Shown in pieces: positions 32,696 to 41,201 of a stretch of 64,000 nucleotides of DNA. The first letter of the stretch is position 1; the number at the start of each line of letters is the position of its first letter. Source of the stretch: CAYTBN01 sp964542165 (GTDB lineage Bacteria > Myxococcota_A > UBA796 > UBA9615 > CAYRNR01); assembly GCA_964542165.1 (NCBI GenBank), contig CAZITQ010000005.1, positions 29,077 to 93,076 of the forward strand, written 5' to 3'. Position numbers and translations under genes: made by a program. Below the pieces are notes generated by a model. That model saw nothing but the letters and a program-made list of their open reading frames with translations. It searched no databases and had not been told where the DNA came from.

Positions 32696-33732
32696 GCCCC
32701 CATCCCCACCCGGCCGGTCCCGGAGGCCCCGGCTCCCAGCGGCTGAGCAGCCGGCTGGTGGAGGAGTCCACCGGCGAGACCGCGGAGTTCTTCCGCTCCC
32801 TGAGCGTGGGCCGCGATCCCCACAACGACCTGGTCCTGGGGCACCCGGAGGTCAGCGCCCGGCACGCGGCGCTGCAATGGCGGGAGGGTCGCTGGCGAAT
32901 CCAGGATCTGCGATCGCGAAACGGCACGACCCTCAACGGACGCCAGGTCTCCGAGTGGAGGCCCCTGTCGCAGGGGGACGTGATCCGCTTTGCCACCGCC
33001 GGCGCCTGGCGGGCCGAGTCCCTGGTGCGACCGGCGGACGTGGCAGCAGCCGTGGCCTTCGTCGAGGACCTGTCATCCCGGCGCTGGGTGCCGGTTTGCC
33101 AGGACCGGTTCCTGATCGGGGTCGGCGAGACCTGCGATCTGGTCCTCCCCGAATGGCTGGCCGAGCCCGCGGCGCCCATCCGCGTGGTGCTCTACGAGGA
33201 GACCGGCGACATGTGGCTCGCCGCCCATTCCAGCGAAGGGCTGCTGCTGGACGGCGCGCCCTTCCCGGACGAGCCGGTGCGGCTGGATCGGACCCGGAAG
33301 CTCGCCCTGGGTACCCAGTCCCTGGCCGTGTTCCCTGCGTCCGAGGCCGAGCTCGTCGCCCCCACCGCGTCGGCCATGCGCCGGACCAAGCAGTACGACC
33401 TGAGCCTCCACCTCCACTTCGTCGGCCCCGGGGACGGGGTGATTCGCGCAACCCACCCGGACGGCAGCGCCGAGATCCACGGAGAGCAGCGCTTCGTGCT
33501 GGTCTACCTGCTGGCCCGCAAGGCCGGTCAGTGGCTCCCCGACGACGAGCTGGGCAGCGGCCTGTGGGGCCGGGACGCGGCCGATCGGGATCCCTCGGCC
33601 CTGCGCAAGATCATCCACGACACCCGCAAGGCCTTCACCGCCCAGGGGGTCGATGGCTGGTTCATCGAGAAGACCCGCGGCCGCACCCGCATCCGCCTGT
33701 CCCCCGACCGGGTGACCATCGAGCGACGCTGA
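32686..33732 (+). CDS. FHA-domain winged-helix regulator
   Basis: 348 residues from the ATG at 32686, with GGGAGG about ten bases upstream; a GTG at 32656 is less likely. An FHA domain spans about 35-100: VGRDPHNDLVL, then SARHAAL, then RSRNGTTLNG, all the usual phosphothreonine-binding positions. A second, weaker FHA-like stretch is at about 145-225 (RFLIGVGETCDLVLPEW). The last ~90 residues resemble a winged-helix (Trans_reg_C) domain: VLVYLLARKAGQWLPDDELG and SALRKIIHDTRKAF. It overlaps the kinase gene by 10 bases. The natural model is that the kinase phosphorylates a partner that the FHA domain binds, changing transcription; partner not identified. Confidence 0.8.
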   Translation: MRLSPHPHPAGPGGPGSQRLSSRLVEESTGETAEFFRSLSVGRDPHNDLVLGHPEVSARHAALQWREGRWRIQDLRSRNGTTLNGRQVSEWRPLSQGDVIRFATAGAWRAESLVRPADVAAAVAFVEDLSSRRWVPVCQDRFLIGVGETCDLVLPEWLAEPAAPIRVVLYEETGDMWLAAHSSEGLLLDGAPFPDEPVRLDRTRKLALGTQSLAVFPASEAELVAPTASAMRRTKQYDLSLHLHFVGPGDGVIRATHPDGSAEIHGEQRFVLVYLLARKAGQWLPDDELGSGLWGRDAADRDPSALRKIIHDTRKAFTAQGVDGWFIEKTRGRTRIRLSPDRVTIERR

Positions 33733-33828
33733 CGCCGCACCCGGCCGGGTGCCATGGCCGGCAGGTCCGGCCGTGTTCCCCGGAGTCGCCCCCTGGCGGA
33801 ACCGCCGTCGCCGGGAGACAATGCGTCT

Positions 33829-35199
33829 ATGCATCGAGGGGGCTTCCATTCTCCGAGTTCGCTGATCGCGCTGCTGGGGCTGGCGGGGCTCCTGTGGGCG
33901 TCACCCGTCCAGGCGGAGGACGGCGCCTTTGCCGTGTACACCGGCGCCGAGCCCACGGCCCTGGCGTCGGCCGAGGTCGCGGCCCTGCTGGCGCGGATGG
34001 ATCCGCCGGTGGAGCTGGCCACGCCTCCGGCGCACCTGACGACCCTGCTGGCGGCGAACCAGATTCGCGTCGTCGGAGAGGCGCAGGCCTCCTACTGCGA
34101 GGCGCAGCCGCTCAACGCCCGGGCGCTCGGGTACTCCCTCGAGAACATCCAGCACCTCCTCGACGAGGTCCGACTGGACGAGGCGGACCGGGAGCTGGCC
34201 AAGCTCGCCGATGTCCATGGCTGCTACCCCCTGCGCCCGGGGAGCCCGGATCTGGCGCGGGAGTCGTTCCTGGCCGGCATCCTGGCGTTCTACCAGGACG
34301 ACATGGAGACCGTCGGCCGACACTTCCGTATCGCCCTCGCCCGGGATCCGGATCTGCCCTGGGACGACGACTACCCACCTTCGGCCCAGCAGTGGTTCGC
34401 CCAGGCGCTGCTTGACGTGCTGCGCCAGGAGCCCGCGACGCTCCGGCTGGACCTTCCGCCCGACGCGGAGGTCTGGCTCGACGGGGTGGTGCAGGAGACC
34501 GGCGACGGAGCGATCCCCATCCGGCCCGGCGCGCACCTGTTCCACGTGGGGAATCCGGCCGACGGGTACTCCAGCGCCGAGGTCCTGCTGGCACCGGGCG
34601 CGACCGCGACCCTGGTCACGGGCGAGGCCCTGGCCCGCCCCGAACCCCTGGCGGGCGACGCCGATCTGGTGGTCGGGCTGATCGCCGGCCAGATCGCCGC
34701 GCGGGGGCTGTCCGAGGCCTACGTCGTCCAGCTCCCCGGCAAGGTGTGGAGGGTGGACACCGATGAGGGCGCCCTGGTACCGGTGGACGCGCCGCCCGGG
34801 GTCGGAGTGGTCGCGGACGACCCGCGGAAGCACGGCGGCGTCCATCCCATCGGGCCGGTGCTGCTCGCCGCCGGCGCCGCCCTGGCGGTGGGCGGAGGGA
34901 TCATGGCCGGCACCGAGCGCCGTGAGGCCATGGAGCTCCACGGGGCCATCGAGGGGCTGACGGAGGACGACGGCACCCTGGACTCGATGCTCTCGTCGTT
35001 CGAGCGGCACCGATCGGCGTCCTATGCCGGCTGGGGGTTGCTCGCCGGAGGTGGGGCCTGCCTCGCCGCCGGTGTGCCCCTGACGTTGAAGCTGAGGCGA
35101 CCGGTGACGGTCACGGTCGGCGTGGCCGCCGGCGTGGGGCGGGAGGCGTCGACCTGGGGGCTGCAGGTGACGGTCCGGCCGATCGGGGGGCATCGATGA
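33829..35199 (+). CDS. envelope protein with TPR-like and PEGA-like parts
   Basis: 456 residues from the ATG at 33829. A signal peptide ends at about ASPVQAED. Residues about 95-190 look TPR-like (ENIQHLLDEVRLDEADRELA, then FLAGILAFYQDDMETVGRHF). A PEGA-like unit follows (RLDLPPDAEVWLDGVVQETG), and the C-terminal part has two hydrophobic segments (VLLAAGAALAVGGGIMAG and WGLLAGGGACLAAGVPLTL). The layout recalls myxobacterial proteins of unknown role that couple envelope binding to helical repeats. It follows the FHA gene by 96 bases and overlaps the next gene by ATGA, so it forms a unit with the FG-GAP lipoprotein. Confidence 0.6.
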   Translation: MHRGGFHSPSSLIALLGLAGLLWASPVQAEDGAFAVYTGAEPTALASAEVAALLARMDPPVELATPPAHLTTLLAANQIRVVGEAQASYCEAQPLNARALGYSLENIQHLLDEVRLDEADRELAKLADVHGCYPLRPGSPDLARESFLAGILAFYQDDMETVGRHFRIALARDPDLPWDDDYPPSAQQWFAQALLDVLRQEPATLRLDLPPDAEVWLDGVVQETGDGAIPIRPGAHLFHVGNPADGYSSAEVLLAPGATATLVTGEALARPEPLAGDADLVVGLIAGQIAARGLSEAYVVQLPGKVWRVDTDEGALVPVDAPPGVGVVADDPRKHGGVHPIGPVLLAAGAALAVGGGIMAGTERREAMELHGAIEGLTEDDGTLDSMLSSFERHRSASYAGWGLLAGGGACLAAGVPLTLKLRRPVTVTVGVAAGVGREASTWGLQVTVRPIGGHR

Positions 35200-36707
35200 T
35201 CCGCCGCCTCACCCTCGCGCTGCTCGCCTTCGCCCTGTCCACGCTGCCGGGCTGCATCCCCGATCCCGTCGTCCCGAGCTTCGGAGACGACGACGCCACG
35301 GGGGACGACGACACCACCGCCGGCGACGACGACGTCACCGGGGACGACGACACCACCGGGGACGACGACACCACCGGGGACGACGACGACCTCTTCGACC
35401 TGGACAACATCGGTCTCAGCCGGGTGCGGACCCTCAACGGCGACCAGGACTACGAAGCCGCGGGCTGGTCCGTGGCCGTTGGTGACCTGACCGGCGAGGG
35501 CATCGCCGACCTGGCCGTGGGCGCCCCCCGGCGTGAGGTGGACGGCCACGTGGACGCGGGCCGGATCTACTGGCTGCGGGGGCAGACCGGCGGCCTGACC
35601 CAGCACAGCCACCTCTCCAACGCCGAGATGATCGTCGACGGCACCCACGCCGACCAGTGGCTGGGCACCGCCATGGGGATCCCCGGGGACATCGACGACG
35701 ATGGGTTCGACGACCTGCTGGTGATCTGTCTCGGAGACGGCGAGCTGTGGATCTTCGCCGGATCCCACGGATTCGGCGACCCCGCCCAGCCCACGGCGCG
35801 GCTGACCGGACTGGAGATGGACGACGACATCGGCTCGTACCTGGACGCCAGCGACGTGATCGCGCCTGCCGGCGACATGGACGGCAACGGCACCATGGAG
35901 TTTCTGGTGGGCGAGCCCGCCGCTGGGAAAGTCTGGCTGATGCCGGGGCGCTTCTACTCGGGCGTGGAGGTGCTGTCCGCCGAGGCCCGGGCCAGCTTCG
36001 AGGGCGACGACTGGGGCTACGCGGTGCTGGGCGCGGTGAACGTGGGCGCGGGAGGGCACCCGGACATCGTCATCGGCGCCGCGCCCCGCTACGACGTGGC
36101 GATCTTCCTCGACAGCGCCTGGGGCCCGGGCATCCCCAACGGCGTGTTCACCGCCCCGGGCGGTCTGCTCGAGTCCCCCGACATCGGGTTCGGCCGCTCG
36201 CTGGCGTCCGCCGGCGACCTGGACGGGGACACCTTCGACGATTTTGTGGTCGGAGCGTACAGCTCGGATCCCCTGCAGCGGCGGGCCTTCATCTACAACG
36301 GCCGCTCCCAGTGGTCGGGCGCCAGCTGGGACTCCCACATGGCTACCTTCGATGGCCCGGACGAGGCCTGGGTGGGCAAGGCCGTGCACGCCGGCATGGA
36401 CCTGGACGCCGACGGCAGCCCCGAGCTGGCCTTCGGCGACCCCCACGCCAGCGCCACCGCCATCCGGGCGGGGGCGGTCTACGTCATCGAGGCCGACGAC
36501 GTGGACTGGAACAACAACCCCGCGCTGGATTGGCAGTCCCCCGACGTCCATCCGGACGCCGGCCAGAGTCCGGAACACCTCATGGGTTGGTCCATCGCGT
36601 CCGGCGATCTCAACGGCGACACCGCCGACGACCTGGTCGTGGGCGCCCCGTCCACCTACGCCGGCGCCCCGGGTACGGTCTACGTCTACTCCCTGGGGAG
36701 TTGGTAG
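35196..36707 (+). CDS. Asp-tethered FG-GAP (integrin-alpha-like) lipoprotein
   Basis: 503 residues. Lipobox LSTLPGC (Cys20) followed by an Asp tether of six DDD-containing blocks from about residue 30 to 65. The body is built of FG-GAP repeats, each with a calcium-type loop: GDLTGEGIADLAVGAPR, GDIDDDGFDDLLV, GDMDGNGTMEFLVGEPA, GDLDGDTFDDFVVGAY, MDLDADGSPELAFGDP and GDLNGDTADDLVVGAPS. A seven-bladed propeller as in integrin alpha subunits is expected. Probably a surface binding or adhesion protein. Start overlaps the preceding stop by four bases. Confidence 0.85.
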   Translation: MIRRLTLALLAFALSTLPGCIPDPVVPSFGDDDATGDDDTTAGDDDVTGDDDTTGDDDTTGDDDDLFDLDNIGLSRVRTLNGDQDYEAAGWSVAVGDLTGEGIADLAVGAPRREVDGHVDAGRIYWLRGQTGGLTQHSHLSNAEMIVDGTHADQWLGTAMGIPGDIDDDGFDDLLVICLGDGELWIFAGSHGFGDPAQPTARLTGLEMDDDIGSYLDASDVIAPAGDMDGNGTMEFLVGEPAAGKVWLMPGRFYSGVEVLSAEARASFEGDDWGYAVLGAVNVGAGGHPDIVIGAAPRYDVAIFLDSAWGPGIPNGVFTAPGGLLESPDIGFGRSLASAGDLDGDTFDDFVVGAYSSDPLQRRAFIYNGRSQWSGASWDSHMATFDGPDEAWVGKAVHAGMDLDADGSPELAFGDPHASATAIRAGAVYVIEADDVDWNNNPALDWQSPDVHPDAGQSPEHLMGWSIASGDLNGDTADDLVVGAPSTYAGAPGTVYVYSLGSW

Positions 36708-36711
36708 GCGG

Positions 36712-37356
36712 TCAGAGTACGAACTCGAACTCCAGTCGCACGCCGTCCACCCCGACCACCAGGACGTTGGGCCCCTGCACCAGGGGAGCGTCGGGCCGAC
36801 AGAGGTAGGAGTCGCCGAAGTCCGGATCGGGCCAGCAGCCCAGGTTGATCTGGGCGCCCTGGTCGGTGAGCAGGAATTCCTCGGCGAAGCGGTCCACGTC
36901 CAGGATCCCGGCGAAGGAGATCCGCAACAGCTCGTCCTCGTCGGCGCGCTCGTGACTGGTCAGCGGTCCCAGGGCGCCCAGGGGGATCTCCTGGCCCAGA
37001 CCGTTGTCGAGGGCGCCGACCGGCGGGAGCTGTTCGAAGGAGACACCGTCCCGGCCGGGGGCACTCCAGCCCCGGGACTCGCGGTCGCTGACGGCGGCTG
37101 CGCTGCTCTCCGAGTCACCGGTGCCGTCGAAGATCCCGCCCTCCGGGAGGGGCTTGTCCTGCCGCTCCAGATCCTCGTACCCCGCGGGATCCTGGGACAG
37201 TACCGAAACGTCGATGATGGCATTCTCCTCGGGGGGCAGCTCCTGCACGTCGCAGGCGCCGATCCCCACCAGGGCGAAGGCAGGCAACAGCAGGACGGAC
37301 CCCCGGAGCGTTCCCTCGATGGCGGTGGAGAGGATGTGCTTGATCGTGATGGACAT
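36712..37356 (-). CDS. small lipoprotein, unknown function
   Basis: 214 residues. Start at 37356 with GGAAGGGG upstream. A long signal peptide ends in LVGIGAC (Cys35). The mature part is acidic and mostly loop-rich (DVQELPPEENAIIDVSVLSQ), with two Cys near the end (INLGCWPDPD, SYLCRPD). No Asp-block tether is present, unlike most lipoproteins in this window. No family recognised. It converges on the FG-GAP gene with only four bases between, and its upstream region holds TATAGG and similar AT-rich sites near 37400. Confidence 0.65.
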   Translation of the reverse strand: MSITIKHILSTAIEGTLRGSVLLLPAFALVGIGACDVQELPPEENAIIDVSVLSQDPAGYEDLERQDKPLPEGGIFDGTGDSESSAAAVSDRESRGWSAPGRDGVSFEQLPPVGALDNGLGQEIPLGALGPLTSHERADEDELLRISFAGILDVDRFAEEFLLTDQGAQINLGCWPDPDFGDSYLCRPDAPLVQGPNVLVVGVDGVRLEFEFVL

Positions 37357-37494
37357 GGGCTGACCCCTTCCTGATGGCCGCGGCGCGGTTTGTTTCGGCT
37401 ACCTATATTGGTCTAACCATTCTTGCCCGCGTTACGTACCCCACCCCGTGGCACCCGGCCGGGGGCTGCGTTGGGGGCGCGGGGAAGGCAGGCG

Positions 37495-37850
37495 ATGAAG
37501 CTCTCGTTCGGACCGGTCGTCGTGGCGTTGCTCCCGGCCGGCGGGTGTGTGTGCCAGGAGCCCGTCGAACCGGACCCCGCCGTCCTGTTCTCCTTCGACC
37601 TGGACGAGGCTCCCCTCGGTCCGTACACCGAGGTCCAGCTGGCCGCGGACTGGAGGGAGCCCGCCTGGTCGACCGGGGTGGCCGACGGCCGGATCGAGGT
37701 GGTCGAGACCCCGGCGGGGGATGGGACGTCGCTCCGGGTCCACTATCCGTCCGGGACCTACGGCCCCTCGGACGGAGGCGCCAGCTGGGTCCTGGCCCTG
37801 GGCGAACCCACGACGTGCTGGTCTGCAGCTATCGGGTTCGGTTCCGGGAC
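37495..37850 (+). pseudogene. polysaccharide-lyase remnant, truncated and frame-shifted
   Basis: A signal peptide (MKLSFGPVVVALLPAGGC) and the first ~100 residues look like the start of a PL14-like polysaccharide lyase: APLGPYTEVQLAADW, WSTGVADGRIEVVE, SLRVHYPSGTYGPSDGGASW. The frame then loses the pattern near 37811; a frame shifted by one base reads VLVCSYRVRF, the expected continuation (S-Y-R-V-R-F). Nothing of the rest of the lyase follows: the sequence abuts the end of the DUF362 gene on the other strand (stop at 37852). I read this as the 5' third of a lost gene, with at least one frameshift and a 3' deletion. Confidence 0.55.
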
Positions 37851-37851
37851 A

Positions 37852-39054
37852 CTAGACCCCACCGATGGCGGAGCCCAGGGCGGCGGTGACGAGGGGATCC
37901 GGGTGGGCGTTCGTCGATTCCCAGTGGATCCCCGCCGGTGCCCCGCCGCGGCGGCGGGCGAAGTCGCGGATGGCGGGGTGATCGGCGATGTTCCCGGGGC
38001 GGAAGGGGGGGATGTCGGCGATCACGCCGGATCGCTCCTCGTGGGTGCCGGCGAAGCGCATCAGCAGCCGGTTGAAGCCCGAGCGGTTGTCGGCCACCGT
38101 CGCGTCGATGGAGTGGGCCCCGTGGCCCGTGTCGTGGTGACGGGCGTGGCGGAGCCAGGCGTAGGACAGCAGCTCGTGGGCCAGCAGGTCCTCGGACGCG
38201 AAGACCAGCCCCTGGTCCGGCCGGGCGATGGCGCCCACGTCGGGGCCGATGGTCGACAGCACCTCCCGCCCCGACGACACCACCAGACGTAGCCGGCTGG
38301 CGATGGGCGCGACCTCGTTGACCTGGGAGTACATGGCGCAGAAGTTCGCGCCCCCCTTGTGGAACACGAAGCGGCTGTCGTCCCGCAGCCAGCCCACCGA
38401 GAGCTTGAGCCCCAGGGTGCAGTCGGCCAAGGCGTGGGCCGACACCCGGGCCAGGTAGACGATGTGGTCCACCTGCTCCACGAAGGCCGGGACCCACGGG
38501 CCCTCGGGCCAGTGGTGGTCGCCGTCCGGCGGCGCCTGGATGAAGGCGTCGTACCCCAGCTCGTCGAAGAACACCGGCTCGCCGCCCGCATCGGTGATGG
38601 CCGTCAGCAGGCCGGCGCGCTGGGCGATCGTGCGCGACGATCCCCGGCGCTTGTCCTTGCCCACGTACACGCTGGCCATGCCGCTCTGGTCGCCGGCGTA
38701 GACCGTCCCGGCGCCCTTGTCCTTGAGCAACCGGATCAGCGCCTGCAGGGACCAGGGGTCGCTGGTGGCGGGGAAGGTGTTGCCCGAGTTGAGGGCCAGC
38801 TTGATCAACACCCGGTCGCCCCGGGAGAGCCACGAGAAGTCGGTGGCCGCCTCCACCACCGCCCGCAGCGCGGCGTCGTCCAGGGTCCCGCGGGGGATCC
38901 ACGAAGAGGCCACGTGGGGCAGGTAGCCGGGATCCACGGCGACCGCCGGTCCGGGGTCCACCGCCGCGGCGCGGGTCGCCAGGTGGGCGCACCCGGGCAG
39001 CATCGCCGCCCCCGCCGCCCCTGCCCCCAGTTGCAGGAAGTGGCGTCGGTGCAT
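37852..39054 (-). CDS. DUF362 protein with twin-arginine signal
   Basis: 400 residues. The signal MHRRHFLQLGAGAAGAA has the twin-Arg pattern and a lipobox-like LPGC (Cys22), so export in folded form and lipid anchoring are possible. The DUF362 domain follows: RGDRVLIKLALNSGN, then VYAGDQSG and LARVSAHALADCTLGLK. DUF362 proteins are of unknown role, some linked to iron-sulfur clusters. It is the last gene of a minus-strand operon with the B12-radical SAM, GNAT, crotonases and type III synthase, 10 bases after the radical SAM gene. Confidence 0.75.
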   Translation of the reverse strand: MHRRHFLQLGAGAAGAAMLPGCAHLATRAAAVDPGPAVAVDPGYLPHVASSWIPRGTLDDAALRAVVEAATDFSWLSRGDRVLIKLALNSGNTFPATSDPWSLQALIRLLKDKGAGTVYAGDQSGMASVYVGKDKRRGSSRTIAQRAGLLTAITDAGGEPVFFDELGYDAFIQAPPDGDHHWPEGPWVPAFVEQVDHIVYLARVSAHALADCTLGLKLSVGWLRDDSRFVFHKGGANFCAMYSQVNEVAPIASRLRLVVSSGREVLSTIGPDVGAIARPDQGLVFASEDLLAHELLSYAWLRHARHHDTGHGAHSIDATVADNRSGFNRLLMRFAGTHEERSGVIADIPPFRPGNIADHPAIRDFARRRGGAPAGIHWESTNAHPDPLVTAALGSAIGGV

Positions 39055-39064
39055 CGGGGGTCTC

Positions 39065-40516
39065 CTAGATCGATCGGGTGTCGTGGCGCAGGAACTGCAT
39101 CCGGGCCAGCTGGAAGCCGCCCAGGAGGATCCGTTTGAGCTCGGCTGGGGTGCGGATGGTGGCGAAGGTCTTCACCAGGGTCCGGGGGTGGAAGTAGAAC
39201 TTGTGGTGCAAGACCTTGAACAGCTCCAGCTGTTCCTCCTTGCTCATGAACTCCTCCCAGCAGGTGGGCAGGTCGTACTCCTCGGTGGGATCGACCATCC
39301 ACTTCTCCCAGCAATCCCGCTCGAAGAGGCCCTTGTCGGCGCCCTTCTGGAAGATGCCGGTGTCCGGGTAGGGGGTGAACAGGGAGTAGACCACGTAGGC
39401 CGGGTTCAGCTTTCGCATGATGTCGGCCACCTCGAGGAGCTCCTCGGGGGTCTCCTCGTGGGGGCAGCCGATGATCATGTAGGCGATGGCCTTGACGCCC
39501 TCGTCCTGGGTCATGCGGAAGATCTCGAAGACCTCGTCCACCGACGACTTCTTCTTCAGTGCCGCGAGGCCCTTGTCGGTCAGCGATTCGACCCCGTAGT
39601 GCATCTTGTAGCAACCGGCTCGCTTGGCCAGTCGCACCATCTCGCGGGTGGTGTTGCGGATCGACGCCTTGTAGCCCCAGAAGACCTTCAGATCCCGCTG
39701 CAGGATCAGCTCGGAGATGGCCATCACCCGCTCGGGGGTGATGTTGAAGATGTCGTCGATGAAGTGGATGTCCTGGATCCCGTAGCGGCGGACGCACTCC
39801 TCGATCTCGTCGACCACCCGCTCGGGGCTGCGGGCCCGGTAGCTGTGGGGCACGTTGCAGAAGATGCACTGGTTGGGGCAGCCCCGGGACGAGTACATCG
39901 TGGTGGCGCGGCCGCCCTTCATCCCCGGGGTGAAGTACTTGTGGGGCGGGAAGGCCTCCCGGTCCGGGAAGGGCAGCTCGTCCAGGTCGTGGATCGGATC
40001 CGACATCTCCGACCGGTAGATGGAGCCGTCCTCCTGCTGGATCAGGATCGACGGCACGTCCTTGATGTCGCCGCCGCTGTCCAGCACGTCCAGCAGGGCC
40101 TTCATCGGCCGCTCGCCGTCGCCGGTGATGGCCGCGTCGATGCCCGGCAGCCGTGCCGTGTTCTCCGGGAAGGAGTTGACGTGGGGACCGCCGACCACGA
40201 TGAAGGTGTCCGGGTGTCCCCGGCGGGCCGCCTTGACGGTCTGGACCACGTTGTACAGCCCGTGGGTCGCGGTGGCACAGACGCCGATCACGTCCGGCTT
40301 CCACTCCCGGACCTGACGTTCGATGTCCGGGTAGTCCAGCTCGTCGACCACGCAGTCCATGCCGCGGATGTCGTGGGTCGTGTGACGTTTGAGGTAGGAG
40401 GACAGGCCCATCACCGCCAGGGGCGGGAAGAGGTAGGCGTACTTGTCGTTGAAGATGTCGGGTACGCCGGCCCAGACCTGGTGGCTCTTGGGGGTATGAA
40501 CCAGGAGGACTTTCAC
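39065..40516 (-). CDS. B12-binding radical SAM enzyme
   Basis: 483 residues from the GTG at 40516, with AAAGGA seven bases upstream. The N-terminal ~160 residues have the cobalamin-binding layout (KVLLVHTPK; PDVIGVCATATHG; FIVVGGPHVN). The radical SAM motif is RGCPNQCIFCN (Cys213, Cys217, Cys220), followed by FIDDIF and MHYGVESL. This is the class of B12-dependent enzymes such as BchE or HpnJ, which methylate or rearrange carbon centres using SAM. It overlaps the preceding GNAT gene by four bases (GTGA). With a DpgA-like synthase in the same operon, C-methylation or ring modification of a polyketide is a reasonable inference. Confidence 0.85.
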   Translation of the reverse strand: MKVLLVHTPKSHQVWAGVPDIFNDKYAYLFPPLAVMGLSSYLKRHTTHDIRGMDCVVDELDYPDIERQVREWKPDVIGVCATATHGLYNVVQTVKAARRGHPDTFIVVGGPHVNSFPENTARLPGIDAAITGDGERPMKALLDVLDSGGDIKDVPSILIQQEDGSIYRSEMSDPIHDLDELPFPDREAFPPHKYFTPGMKGGRATTMYSSRGCPNQCIFCNVPHSYRARSPERVVDEIEECVRRYGIQDIHFIDDIFNITPERVMAISELILQRDLKVFWGYKASIRNTTREMVRLAKRAGCYKMHYGVESLTDKGLAALKKKSSVDEVFEIFRMTQDEGVKAIAYMIIGCPHEETPEELLEVADIMRKLNPAYVVYSLFTPYPDTGIFQKGADKGLFERDCWEKWMVDPTEEYDLPTCWEEFMSKEEQLELFKVLHHKFYFHPRTLVKTFATIRTPAELKRILLGGFQLARMQFLRHDTRSI

Positions 40517-41196
40517 GTTCGCTTCCTTTGCGGGTGGTCCACCCGCTCGCATTCGAGGAGATCCAGGCGCCACACTAGCATCGGCTTGCCGTAGAAGCGA
40601 AAGGTCCCGACACGTTCGAAACCCCACGAGCTGAGCTGCCGGACGGCGCCCTCGTTGTCCTCCTCGGTCGTGATCTTGACGTAGCGGTGACCCCGGCGGG
40701 CCAGCTCGTCGAACAGGACCTTGTTGATCAGACCCGAGATCTTCTTGCCGCGCAGGTTGGGCTCGAAGGAGCAGAACATCGACTCGGCCCGGACCTCTTC
40801 CCCGGGCGCGGCGCTCTCGCGGAAGTAGCGGAAGGTCTCCAGAAGGGGGCGCAGCGCGCGGGGGCGCCGGACCAGGCCCCCCGCGGTGGCGAGGGCCAGC
40901 CGCGGTGCACGGCGCCGCCGCACGTCGGACAGCATGCGCGGCCCGTCCGAGCTGCCGGCGATGAACCCCCGCACCCGCCCGTCCTCCAGATAGACGTAGG
41001 CCAGGAACTCCGGGTGGGCCAGCAGCCCCCGGTAGATCTCCGAGAGGAAGCCGTCACCGAGCTTGGCCCACAGGCTGTTGCCCATGGCCGCCCGATGCAG
41101 ACGCACCACATCGGCCACGTCCGCCGGCCCCATGGGGCGGATGCGAGCCAGGGTCGCCGGATCGACCGGCAGCGGTCTGAGGGCCTGCTTCGCCAT
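40513..41196 (-). CDS. GNAT-family acetyltransferase
   Basis: 227 residues from the ATG at 41196. The core GNAT features are present: VYLEDGRVRGFIAGS, then NLRGKKISGLINKVLFDELA (acetyl-CoA loop, R-G-K-x-x-x-G) and LSSWGFERVGTFRFYG. The N-terminal ~30 residues (RIRPMGPADVADVVRLHRAAM) are typical of N-acetyltransferases. The substrate is unknown; in this operon it might acylate the polyketide product or an amine precursor. It begins five bases after the crotonase stop and its stop overlaps the radical SAM start, so translation is coupled. Confidence 0.78.
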   Translation of the reverse strand: MAKQALRPLPVDPATLARIRPMGPADVADVVRLHRAAMGNSLWAKLGDGFLSEIYRGLLAHPEFLAYVYLEDGRVRGFIAGSSDGPRMLSDVRRRRAPRLALATAGGLVRRPRALRPLLETFRYFRESAAPGEEVRAESMFCSFEPNLRGKKISGLINKVLFDELARRGHRYVKITTEEDNEGAVRQLSSWGFERVGTFRFYGKPMLVWRLDLLECERVDHPQRKRT

Positions 41197-41201
41197 GGGG
41201 A

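Noticed and set aside
35022..36578. Long minus-strand frame opposite the FG-GAP gene
   Set aside because: It is an antisense shadow; the plus strand has the lipobox, FG-GAP repeats and ATGA coupling.
37374..37889. Plus-strand frame carrying the SYRVRF fragment as a separate gene
   Set aside because: Only its end matches the lyase; the rest is out-of-frame. It is kept as evidence for a frameshift, not as a gene.
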